A stretch of DNA of 57,327 nt from Bacteroidota bacterium. Its GTDB lineage: Bacteria; Bacteroidota; Bacteroidia; NS11-12g; UBA955. The notes under the pieces are model-generated. The model did not search any database and was not told the origin of the DNA. It saw only the letters and a list, made by a program, of their open reading frames with translations. The stretch covers positions 1 to 57,327 of the forward strand of contig CAUJCT010000011.1 of assembly GCA_963169345.1 (NCBI GenBank), written 5' to 3'. The position numbers and the translations under genes are program-made. Shown here one piece after another: positions 17,710-29,400 of this stretch (position 1 is its first letter; every line of letters starts with the position of its first letter).

Positions 17710-18726
17710 ATGGACAGGCGCGAAATTATTCAATTACTCGGTTTAGGCAGCTTTTCTCTTTTTGCTTCTAAACTTTATGCAGGCAATAATAAAAAATTAC
17801 AGGCGCAAAAACCCATTGTATTAAGTACCTGGTTCAATCAATCTGTAACGGCCAATGAGGCAGCCTGGGTCAAGCTATCAGCAGGTGGCACGGCACTGGA
17901 TGCTGTAGAAGCAGGTGTGCAGGTAAGTGAAAATGATAGTACGAATTGCTGTGTGGGTTTAGGAGCTAATCCCGACCGGGACGGTATAGTGACTTTGGAC
18001 GCCAGCATTATGAATCATCGCTTCGAAATAGGTGCTGTTGCTGCTTTGGAAAGAATTAAAAGTCCCATACATACCGCACGTCTTGTGATGGAAAAAACGC
18101 CTCATGTTATGATTGTTGGTGAAGGCGCTCAACAATTTGCTTTGAGTCAGGGACAAGCACTTGAATCTGCAGAATTAAGTGAACATGCGTCAAAAGCTTA
18201 CGCTGAATGGCTTAAGAAAAGTGAATACAAACCAAAAATAAATATTGAAAGAAATGAGGGGCCCAATCCTTCCGGTGAATTCAATCATGATACAATCGGA
18301 ATGATTGCAATGGATAAAGATGGCAATCTAAGTGGTGCCTGTACAACCAGTGGCATGGCGTTTAAAATGCGCGGAAGAGTGGGTGATTCTCCAATAATTG
18401 GTGCCGGCTTGTATGTCGATAATTCAATTGGAGCAGCAACGGCTACAGGACACGGTGAAGAAGTTATACGAACCTGTGGCAGTTTCCTGGTTGTTGAATT
18501 TATGCGTCGGGGATTCAGTCCGGTCGAAGCCTGTAAAAAAGCAGTAGAGCGGATTAAAGCTATTACACCTCGAAATCCGGAACAAATACAGGTTGGATTC
18601 ATTGCTCTCAATAAAAAAGGTGAATATGGTGGTTATGCCCTTCAAAAAGGTTTTGATTTTGGTATCACTGCCAGTGGAATAGAAACAACAAAAATTACCC
18701 CTGATTACTTACTCAATCATGATTAA
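17710..18726 (+). CDS. N4-(beta-N-acetylglucosaminyl)-L-asparaginase (glycosylasparaginase)
   Basis: 338 residues of the Ntn-hydrolase glycosylasparaginase family, which cleaves the GlcNAc-Asn bond left after N-glycan breakdown. The autoprocessing site is visible as HDTIGM, with Thr195 as the expected new N-terminal nucleophile. Downstream RGRVGDSPIIGAGLYVDN and ATGHGEE are typical of the beta subunit. The N-terminus (MDRREIIQLLGLGSFSLFASKLYA) looks like a signal sequence with an Arg pair, possibly Tat-dependent, so the enzyme is probably periplasmic. Its stop overlaps the cutC start (ATGA-type), so the two are translationally coupled. Plain L-asparaginase or isoaspartyl peptidase activity is the main alternative. 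Confidence 0.9.
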   Translation: MDRREIIQLLGLGSFSLFASKLYAGNNKKLQAQKPIVLSTWFNQSVTANEAAWVKLSAGGTALDAVEAGVQVSENDSTNCCVGLGANPDRDGIVTLDASIMNHRFEIGAVAALERIKSPIHTARLVMEKTPHVMIVGEGAQQFALSQGQALESAELSEHASKAYAEWLKKSEYKPKINIERNEGPNPSGEFNHDTIGMIAMDKDGNLSGACTTSGMAFKMRGRVGDSPIIGAGLYVDNSIGAATATGHGEEVIRTCGSFLVVEFMRRGFSPVEACKKAVERIKAITPRNPEQIQVGFIALNKKGEYGGYALQKGFDFGITASGIETTKITPDYLLNHD

Positions 18727-19429
18727 AATAGAAGTCGCCTGTAATAGCTATGCATCCTGCTTAAATGCCGCAAAAGGTGGAGCCGACCGCATAGAACTTT
18801 TCGAAAATCTTCAGGACGGTGGATGTACGCCATCGGCAGGTACTATTCGAAAAGCCATTACACTCGACATCCCCGTGTACGTCATGATTCGACCAAGAGG
18901 CGGTGATTTTGTCTACTCTAAAGATGAAATTGATATCATGATGTCGGATATTGAATTCTGTAAAATAATGGGGGTAAAGGGCATCGTTTTTGGTTGCCTT
19001 AAAAATTCAGGAGAAATTGACACCGATATCTGTAAAAAAATGTTAAAGTTATGGGATGGTCCCGCAACTTTTCACAGAGCAATTGACCGAACAGCAGATG
19101 TAATACAATCTGCCAAACTGATTGCCGACCTCGGATTTGAGCGAATACTTAGCAGTGGCGGTGCTGAAAATGTTGTTAAAGGTATTCAGAATTTAAAACG
19201 CATGAACAGTCAACTTAGTTCACTAATTTCAATTATGCCGGGAGCAGGTGTTACCCGCGAAAATGCCGCAATGGTAGTGAGAGAAACCGGTGTAACTGAA
19301 TTACACTCTACCTGCAAAGAATCTGTTCAATCCAATAATGGTTGTGTCAACGAAAATTTCAATGATTTTGTAAATCACAGCTCTGAAAAAGAAATCAAAT
19401 TGCTAAGAGAATCTCTGATTGGATTATAA
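18719..19429 (+). CDS. cutC: CutC family protein
   Basis: 236 residues, the expected length for the CutC TIM-barrel family. Diagnostic segments are IEVACNSYASCLNAAKGGAD, RIELFENLQDGGCTPS, VYVMIRPRGGDF and FHRAIDRT. The family was named for copper tolerance in E. coli, but that role is disputed. Here it overlaps the glycosylasparaginase gene by 8 nt, in agreement with an alternative role in glycan or amino-sugar metabolism. No metal-transport gene is adjacent. Confidence 0.93.
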   Translation: MIKIEVACNSYASCLNAAKGGADRIELFENLQDGGCTPSAGTIRKAITLDIPVYVMIRPRGGDFVYSKDEIDIMMSDIEFCKIMGVKGIVFGCLKNSGEIDTDICKKMLKLWDGPATFHRAIDRTADVIQSAKLIADLGFERILSSGGAENVVKGIQNLKRMNSQLSSLISIMPGAGVTRENAAMVVRETGVTELHSTCKESVQSNNGCVNENFNDFVNHSSEKEIKLLRESLIGL

Positions 19430-19447
19430 GTCGGGGCTACTTTAGAA

Positions 19448-19478
19448 TTGTCTGTTTCAAACTTTTAAGTTAGTTTTG
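19448..19478 (+). promoter_or_regulatory. Promoter TTG-N20-TAGTTTTG, start codon 4 nt downstream
   Basis: Both Bacteroidota elements are present: TTG at 19448-19450 and TAGTTTTG at 19471-19478, spaced 20 nt. The GTG start at 19483 lies 4 nt after the box, so the transcript is predicted to be leaderless. Confidence 0.65.
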
Positions 19479-19482
19479 ACCG

Positions 19483-20184
19483 GTGAAATTAAGACTGCTG
19501 GCATTTCTCTTTCTCCTTATGTGTTTAATCCAACCGGGTCGAGTATTGGCTAGTGATACTGACACTACTATCAAAATTAGAGATATACTAAAAACAGCCT
19601 GGACACTCAGAAAACAATTTAAAGAAATTAAAGGGCTTTATAAATATATAAAAGAAGAGCACGAAGATCTACTTTCAATTAAAGGTCAACATTTACAGGT
19701 TGGTTATTCATACTTTGGACTACATACTCTTGAAGCAGGTATTTCAAAAGGCAAAAGAGATGTGATGAAAATTTCTAAATACAGCAATTGGCACTTACTT
19801 GGCATGTACCTAACTACTCCCAATACCCAATATGGTGGTGTTAATTTTGGATATACCAGTTCTGGATTACTCTGGTGTAAGTCAGTCGAAACAATGCTGG
19901 TAACCAATGGCAGAGGCAAAACAGATTGTATCATTCGGCCCGAAATTGGCCTTTCATTTCTGGGAAGTGTCAATCTAAGTTATGGTTACAATTTCACTTT
20001 GGGCAAACGAGATATAACCGATATTCAACCTCATACAGTACATTTGAAATTCACGTTTCAATCGCTTAAGAAAAACATTGTTTCAAAATTTCATTCCATA
20101 CGATACGTCTTGGAAAAAGATGCTGAGAGATTAAAAACACTCGATATCATTTTACCTGATCTCAAATTTTTATATAAGTACTAG
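19483..20184 (+). CDS. Hypothetical envelope protein, probable small outer-membrane barrel
   Basis: 233 residues from a GTG start. Signal peptide at 1-24 (RVLASD). A helical, charged segment follows (about 30-62), then alternating strands with Gly/Tyr-rich turns: LQVGYSYFGLHTLEAGISKG, YGGVNFGYTSSG and VNLSYGYNFTLG. These suggest an outer-membrane or periplasmic beta structure. The family is unknown. The start is supported by a TTG-N20-TAGTTTTG promoter ending 4 nt upstream. It stands between cutC and the giant adhesin gene, with no sign of co-transcription with either. Confidence 0.65.
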   Translation: MKLRLLAFLFLLMCLIQPGRVLASDTDTTIKIRDILKTAWTLRKQFKEIKGLYKYIKEEHEDLLSIKGQHLQVGYSYFGLHTLEAGISKGKRDVMKISKYSNWHLLGMYLTTPNTQYGGVNFGYTSSGLLWCKSVETMLVTNGRGKTDCIIRPEIGLSFLGSVNLSYGYNFTLGKRDITDIQPHTVHLKFTFQSLKKNIVSKFHSIRYVLEKDAERLKTLDIILPDLKFLYKY

Positions 20185-20374
20185 TCTGTCAACTTCAATT
20201 TCAGGAGTCCGATTTTTACTTATTACTTTCCCAGATAACTTTCAATTTCAACATTTTCATTCATTTTTGACCCTATTTGTCAATGACTTATGTTTTGTTT
20301 GTAATAATTGTGTCATTTTTCAGAGTTAATTCCTTTAATAATCTGAATTTAAATGAAAATATCTGAGTAATGAC

Positions 20375-20382
20375 TATTTTTG
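20375..20382 (+). promoter_or_regulatory. -7 promoter box (TATTTTTG) for the giant T9SS protein
   Basis: Exact TAnnTTTG 22 nt before ATG 20405. No -33 TTG at standard spacing. The sequence is AT-rich, so chance matches are possible. Confidence 0.4.
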
Positions 20383-20404
20383 ATTAGCTATCATTTTTTC
20401 CATC

Positions 20405-23400
20405 ATGAAAAACGTCTCTATTATGAACAAACAACTCTCCCTATTACTTTCGGTTTTTGTATTGACTTTGTCCAAAATGATTGGGCAATGCTATACATTA
20501 CCGAACTATTGCATTCCAACTTTTGCCAACGTTAACAGTTTTTCCATCGGCTTACAAAATGTAAGTATTGGAACCTTTAACAACAGCAGTGTTGCGACAG
20601 GCAATGCGCCCAACTACTTTGACTATACTTCTATCAGCACTGCAGGTGTTGCCGGGGGTACACTCTCTGTCTCGGTTAAAAACGGAGCATCCAATTCAAC
20701 GGAAGCCCGCATTTACATCGATTACAACAACGATGGCACCTTTTCAACTTCATCTCCGGAACTGGCATGGACATCTACCAACACCGGGTCAGGACAAACA
20801 GTGACTGGTACCATCACTATCCCGATTGGAACTGCTGCCGGAATCTACAGGATTCGTGTTACTGGCGACCTGGCAGGACAGACCATCAATCCTTGTGCAT
20901 TGCAATATGGTGAGGCAGAAGATTACACTTTAGTAGTCACTGGTTCTGCCAATGATGCCGTATCGCTCTCTCACACCTCTCCTACTTATTTTGTCTCTGG
21001 TAATAATACCATAGGCTTTTCATTCGCCAATCTTACCAGTTCAAATCTTAGCAGCGTTGATATTGGATATAAATTGGACAACAACTCGCCCGTGACACAG
21101 TCGCTTACAGGTCTAAGCGTTGCACCGGGTGCTATCTATACAACTACTTTTTCAACTCCATTAAACATTAGCTCAACAGGCAATTATAAATTGAAAGTTT
21201 GGGTCAATAATGTTAACAGTGGCGGCACTCAAACTCCACAAAACGACACAATATGCAGAAATATTACAGTGTATTGTGGCTCAGCTTTGAGTGGAACTTA
21301 TACCATTAATCCATCCGGAAGCGGAAGTACAAATTTCAAATCATTTGGTGCAGTAGATACCGCTTTGCGTGCTTGTGGTATCAGTGGACCAGTTACTTTT
21401 ATTGCATCCAACGGAACTTATAATTATCAACTGGAACTTGGTACAATTTCAGGTATTAGCAGTTCAAATACCATTACTTTTACCGGGGCTGGTTCTCCAA
21501 CCGACTGCATCCTTACAGCAACTACATCCGGCTTAAATCCTTACATAGTTCGAATCAATGGCTCTTCTTATATTCGTTTCAGAAACATGACCATTCGTTC
21601 GACCGGAAGCACAGATGCCTGGGTTGTTCATATCATGAATGGAAACAATAACTCCTTCAGAAATTGTATCATCGAAATAACAGGTAGTGGAGCTTCCAAT
21701 ACCAATTCAACCTTAATCCCAATTGTTATTAATGGCAGTACAACTACACTTTCAACAACTACCTCTACTGCCACAAATAATATTTTTGACAGCTGTACCG
21801 TCAATGCCGGTTACTATGGTTTATATTGTTCTTCCAGCAATGGCAGCAATACTGTCTTTATCTCCAATTCAAAATTGAATAGTCAGTACTATTATGGTTT
21901 GTATTTTAACTCCAGCATCGTTGCGAAAATCAACAACAATGAAATCAACATGCGCACAAACAACACCAACAGTTCTGCTATTTATCTGATTAATTGCAAT
22001 GCCAGCGGTAGTAATTTCCATGAAATCAATGGTAACAAAATTATTAATGCCGGTCAGTACGGTATCCAAATGCTTACTTCATCAGGAAGTGGCAGTGCTT
22101 ATGGTCAGATATATAACAACATGATAGGTGGTGGTTTTAGAAATACAAGTACTATTTATGGCATCAGCGATAACTCCAGCAGATATCAAATCTATCACAA
22201 CAGCATCAATATGGATTTTAATGCGAGTGTAGCGTATTGCATCAACCTGACAGGAGGAAGCTTGCACGATATTAAAAACAATCATCTGGTTATCGGGGCT
22301 TCGGCAGTACCTGTCGCTTATCCGCTTAACAGCACTGCAAGCAGTTATATTTCTCTGCTGGATAACAATAATTACTACACCAATTCAGGATTCGTACTGG
22401 TTAGCATTGGCAGCGGACAATATACTGCTTCCAATTTCCAGACAGCATTTCCTAATGGTGGAGGTACAGGTTCCATCAGCTTAAATCCTTTTTATACCAG
22501 TAACACCAATCTGCATACCAGCAATCCATGTAACAATGGCGCTAACCTATCATTGTCTGTCGACTTCGATGGTCAAAGCAGAGCCAATCCACCGGATATA
22601 GGTGCCGATGAACTGACCTCTGGTCCAAGCAATGATATGGGTGTAATGAAAATTAATTCACCTGGATTCCCTTTAAATACCGGCTCACAGTCTATCAACG
22701 TTACGCTTAAAAATTATGGCAGTAACAACATCACTTCTGCCGATATCAACTACATGGTGAACGGAGGTACACCGGTAACTCAGTCATGGACCGGCAATCT
22801 TGCCCCTTGCGATACGGTTAATTTTGTATTTAGTACAACTTATACATTCAGCTCAGGTGCCAATAATTTGACTGTCTACACAAGTTCACCAAATTCAACA
22901 ACGGATGGACTGGCTGTTAACGACTCCTCAAAATTCAGTTTATGTCCTGCTCTTAGCGGTACATATACAATTGGTGGTTCCGGCGCCAATTACAGCAATT
23001 TCAGTGCAGCAGTCTCTGATATGATTTGTGCTGGTGTAAAAGGTCCTGTTGTTTTCAATGTAGCTGCAGGTACATACAACGAACAAATCAATATACCAAC
23101 CATTAGAGGTGTTAGTGCTAACAATTCTATTACTTTCAAATCAGCCAATGGCAATCCTACCAGTGTTAAACTTACTTATGCTTCAACTTTGGCAGCAAGC
23201 AATTATACGATGCGTATTTTTGCCAACCCTTATGTTAAAGTGAAGGATATGACCATTGCTGCAACGGGTGGAACTTATGGTACTGCATTATTACTAAGTG
23301 GCAACACAAGTTACGATTCATTTACCAATGTCATATTTGATGGTGTCACCACTACTACCAATAACACCAACCATGCAGTTATTGCGTTAACCAGTGGCAG

Positions 23401-26400
23401 TATTTCCAACTTTATTACTTTCACTTCATGTAAAGTCAATAACGGTGCTTATGGTACTTACTTCCAAAGCAACAGCAGTTTGCCAAGCTCAGAGAACTTA
23501 ACCTTTGTTGCTTGTAATTTCACCAATCAATATTCCTATGGAATGTACAATCAATATCTGACAGGTTTGATATTGAAAAACAACACCATTAGCACCAATT
23601 CCGTGTTAGCATCTTATAACGGTATGTACAACTACTGGATTATGATTCCGAATGATATCAACAGACCAATCATCACTGGAAACAGAATCTCAGGTGCAGT
23701 TTCGGGTAATGGTATGTACAACTATTATATTGGTGTTAACTCAACTGTAACCACAGCTAGAAGAGCTTTGGTTGCAAACAATATGATTCAGATTGGTTCT
23801 AATGCCAGCTCTACTTATGGATTAAGAGACAATATGGGTAACGGAGTTGACTATATCCATAACTCAGTTAATACCGGGAACACCCAAACCACCAGTGCAA
23901 GTGCTGCTGCTTTCTTTGAAGGCACATCTTACGGATCAAACGTTATATTAAATAACGTCTTTTCAAATTATGGTGGTGGTGCTGCTATCAGAATCAACAA
24001 TCTGACATTCTATCCTACCTGCAATTACAACAATCTTTACACAAGTGGTGCAACACTTGGATACCAGAATACAACTGCCAGAAACAATCTGGCCAACTGG
24101 AGTTCATCCACTTCAAGAGATGCTAATTCTGTGAGTGCAAATCCAGTGTTTACAAGTAATACAGACCTTCACAGCAATCAGGCTGCAATGGATAATTCAG
24201 GTCTGGCAAGTTCACTCGTAACTACAGATATTGACAACAACCCAAGATGTCCAAATGGTTCATGCCCGGGCTCAACTGCCAATCCTGATATGGGAGCAGA
24301 TGAATTCCAGACCATAGCCTTAGATGCGAGTATCAATGGAATTTCTAATGCAACGGCTTGTAGTGGTTCCTCTGCATCTGTGCAAGTTAACCTCAAAAAC
24401 ATTGGTACAAATACTTTAACAACAGCTACTATCGAATGGTCGGTAGATGGAACTCCTCAAACACCATTTAACTGGACAGGCTCACTAATACAGGGTGATG
24501 TTGCCACCAATATAACCATTGGTTCGTATGCATTTTCAAATCCTTCTACTTCAATTAAAGTTTGGACAAGTGCGCCAAATGGTGGAACCGATGGAAATGC
24601 CAGCAATGACACAATGGTATCCATCCCTAAATTGCAATTAAATGGCACATACACAATAGGAGGAACAACGCCTAATTTCACTAATTTCACCAATGCAGTT
24701 GCTTACATCACAGCTAATGGAATATGTGGTCCGGTGACTTTCAATGTAAGACAAGGTCAGTACAACGAACGTATTCAGATCAATGCAATTACAGGTTCAA
24801 GTGCTGCCAATTTCATTACTTTTAAAGCTGACCCTAACAACACATCAGCGGCTGAAATTACCATTAACAATAATTCCACCGCCAACGATAACCATACCAT
24901 ATTCCTGAATGGAAGCAGTTTTATTGCATTTAAAGATTTATCCATTACAAATGCATCTCCGGGAAATGGTACTTATGGCACGGTTATTAGATTTGCAGGC
25001 ACACAAGACTCCATCATTTTCAGCAACAATATCATTACCGGACCGATTACAACCAACACTTCTACCAACTTTGCTGTCATCAATCACGGTACCGGTTCTG
25101 CTAATATGATTAATCGATTTATACTGGATGGAAATGACATATTAAATGGTAGTTATGGTTTATATCTTTATGGTAATACCGTTTCAACTACGTTTGAATC
25201 CAAAAACAAAATCCTTAACAACAACTTTAAAAATGCTTACTATACCGGCATCTACTCTCAATTCCAAACTGAGATTCACATGCTAAACAACAAAGTAATT
25301 TTGAGTTCAACTTCACAAACAGGTTCAAGAGGTATTTACGCAGTAAGCAATGATTTATTCAGAATTGAACGCAACCTTATCAATAACTTTGGTCAATATG
25401 GCCTGTATCTTCAAAATGCCAATAATCAAAATGGCACCGGTACTACCAAAGCCACAGTTGTAAATAATATGATAGGAGGATTCACTACTGGAAATTCAGC
25501 TTATGGTATTTATTTTGGAAGCAGCACTCCTACAAGTCGACATATTAACATTTACCATAATTCAGTCAGTTTAAACAGTACTGCAACAGGAGCAGCCTTA
25601 TTCTTTCAGAACACCAACAACTATGTGAGTGATTTGGATATCAGAAACAATTCGTTTGCCAACTTTGGTACCGGAACTTATGTCTGCTACTTCTATTTCT
25701 CAGGCACATACCCTGTAGCCAATCTCACAATCAATTACAACAATTATTATACGGTCAACACCAATAATCTAATGTTTGCAATTGGTACAACAGGTTATAC
25801 GATTGCAACAGGAGGAAGCCCGACATACAATGCTAATTCAAGAAGTGGTAATCCAAACTACAGAAACAATCTGACTGATTTGCATTCCCGACCTACTTCA
25901 ACCCAGTTGAATGACATGGGAACCAATCTCGGTTCTGTAACAACAGACTACGATAACAATACACGACCAATGTCTCCTTCTACTATTGTTGATATTGGTG
26001 CTGATGAATACAACTATGTACCAAGTATAGGTGTTACAGTTATTCTTCAACCAACCTTGCCAGTTTCTATTGGCACACAAAATGTCGTGTTGCAGATTCA
26101 AAATTTCTCAACCACAACTGTCAATAATTTCCAGGTGAAATACAAAGCCGGTATTAATGGCACTGTGCGCTCTTACAACTGGTCAGGTTCATTGGCCGGA
26201 AACAGCAATACGACACATACCTTTACAGGGTCTGATGCTTATAACTACACCGGTAATTACGATACCATTTACGCATGGACAGATAATCCAAACGGCTTAC
26301 CTGATGCCTACAACGATGATGATACTGCAAAACTATACATTTGCAGAGCACTCAATGGAAATTATACCATCGACCCTGGTCAGTCAACTTCCAATACCAA

Positions 26401-29400
26401 CTTCAATACATTTGGAGAAGCAATAAACGCTCTTAATAACTGTGGTATCCTCGGTAATGTTGTGATTAATGTAGCATCAGGAACTTACACCGGACAACAC
26501 ACAGTTTTCAGTATACCTGGAGCAAGTGCTAATCGTACTGTCACAATTCAGGCGGCCAGTGGCAATGCCAATGATGTTATTTTGAGTTTCAATGCCAATG
26601 TAAGCAATAACTTTACTCTTCGACTGTTTAATACCAGTTTTATAACATTTAAGAACATGACGATTAATGCCAATAACACAACGTATGGTACCGCTCTCAC
26701 GTTTGTCAACGCCAGAAGCAATCAGTTCAGAAATGTAATTTTCAATGGTATACCTACAACTTCAACAGCGAATTCATTAGCTGTCATAAGTTCGCCTTCT
26801 GGAATTGCCAGCTTTAATTATTTCGATTCATGTACTGTGAACAATGGTTCGATGGGAACATACTTTGTTTCCAACTCAGTAGCTCCGGCAACAGAAAATT
26901 TACGATTCAACAGATGTGTGTTCAATAATCAATATGCCTATGGTATGTATAACCAATACCAGATAGGTTTGATATTAACCAATAACACCATCACTACAAA
27001 TTCTGTTTATAATTCCTACACAGGCATGTACAATTACTGGGTACTAATCCCGGCAGACATCAACAGGCCAATGGTTACAGGAAACAAAATCTACGGTGGA
27101 GCAGCAGGCAATGGTATCTATAACTTCTACTTTGGAGTCAATTCAACTATAACTGCTGAGAGACGCTCTCTGGTGGCCAACAACATGGTTCAGATAGGCA
27201 ACAATGGAAACAGTGCTTATGGTATCAGAGACAATAACGGCAACGGAGTTGACTATATTCATAACAGTGTTAACATAGGAAGTACTACCACTTCAAACGC
27301 ATCAGCTGCAGGTTATTTCGAAGGTACATCTTATGGCAGCAATGCAATCATCAATAACATTTTTGCCAATGAAGGCGGTGGAGCAGCGATACGAATCAAC
27401 AACGTTAGCTACTACTCTTCTTGTAACTATAACAACTACTACACAACCGGTAGTCCAATTGGTTACCTGAATGGAACTGCTACCAATTCATTCAATGACT
27501 GGAAAACAACAACTGGTCTGGATGCCAATTCAATGAATTTCGCACCAATGTTTAACAGCAGTACCGACCTGCATACTTCACAATTCGAATTTGATAACAA
27601 AGCCTTTATCTTCAATGGCGTTATTTCAGATATCGACGGAGAAGGCAGATGTCCTCAAGGTGGTAACTGTGCTTATGGTATCACTCGCCCGGATATTGGT
27701 GCCGATGAATTCAACAGAACACCTCCGGTCGTATTTGCTGACTTTAATCCAGTTGCAGGTACTGTTTGTGATGGAGATGCTTACTCTTTCACTAATAATT
27801 CAACTGTAACCTACGGAACATTGGAATACATCTGGGATTTTGGTGATGGCTCTTCCAGTTCTCCGGCTCCCGATCCTTCACATATCTTCCCTGGACCAGG
27901 TACTTATCAGGTCAAACTATCCATCAAATCATCATTATATGGTGCTGAAGATGATACAACCATTAGTGTAACTGTTTATGAAAATCCAGTAGCTGCTTTC
28001 AAGAACACCAATCAGTGTGAAGGTGTAGCGCTAACTTTCCAAAACAACAGCAGCATTAATTCAGGTTCATTGTCCTTCCTGTGGGAATTTGGAGATGGTA
28101 ACACTTCATCTTCTACCAACCCAACGCATACTTATGCAAATGCCGGACAGTACAATGTTAAACTCACTGCTACTACAGCCAATACAGGATGTAAATCTGT
28201 ATTTACCAAAAATGTCTATCAGTTCCCAAAACCAAATGCAGATTTTGTAGTACCTCAGGGTGGTGTTTGCAGTAATGTTGAAGCATCTATCAGCAACACT
28301 TCTACCATCGCAAGTGGTAAACAGGGTGCATGGTGGTCATTCGGAGACAATAGCAATTCAAGTAATTTCCAAGGTAACCATACTTATACAAGTTCAGGTA
28401 CATTCACTATTAAATTGCTGGCAGTTTCTGAGTTCAATTGCAAAGATTCTACTGAAAAACAAATCACTGTTAAAGAAACGCCAAAACCAAGTTTCATTGC
28501 CAATCAGTATTGTGCGAAAAAGCAAACTATTTTCACCAATACCAGTATTGAAGCTTTCCCTGGCCCGGTTTATCAATGGACCTTCAGTGACAACACCAGC
28601 TTTGGCACTAAGGATGTGACAAAATCATGGCTCAAAGAAGATCACTACACGGTTACATTAAAAACTTCTTACGCTAATGGTTGCAGCGCTTCCATAACTG
28701 AAGAAATTGAGATATTGCCTCAGCCTAAAGCCGAATTTGAAGTGCAGGATATCTGTTCTGGTGAAATGGCTAATCTGGTCAATAAAACATTTGACAGCAG
28801 AAATGATATACAATTCTTCTGGGACTTCTCAATTGGTACCAGTACCGACAGAAATCCTCAAGTCAGGTTTGAACCAAGTGTAACCACCACTTACACCATC
28901 ATTCTTGCTGCTAGTTATCCTAATGCCTGCAGTGATACAGCTTACCGTTCATTTACTGTAAATGAAAATCCGGTTTGTGATTTCACTTATCAGAATTTAG
29001 GTAAACTACAATACTCCTTCACTCCGGCTAACAGTTCTTATGTGAAATACTACTGGCAGTTCGGAAATGGAGATGTTTCAAACAGCACTCAGGCAACCTA
29101 TACTTACAATAAGAAAAGTAAATATAATGTGACCCTGGAAGCTGAAAATGACAAAGGTTGTAAATGCAACAAAACCATTACCATTCAGTTGACTACTGAT
29201 TTGCAGTCGGTGAATGATATGCCTGAACTTAGTATAGTACCAAATCCAAATACCGGATTGTTCCAGGTGTCTAACTCAGAAGGCAAATCAATGAAAATTG
29301 ATGTGATGGATATTACAGGTAAAGTCATCAAAACAATTGATGCATCTGAGGCCGAGGCTACCATTGATATGCAGGATGCTGCAGCAGGTGTTTACTTTGT

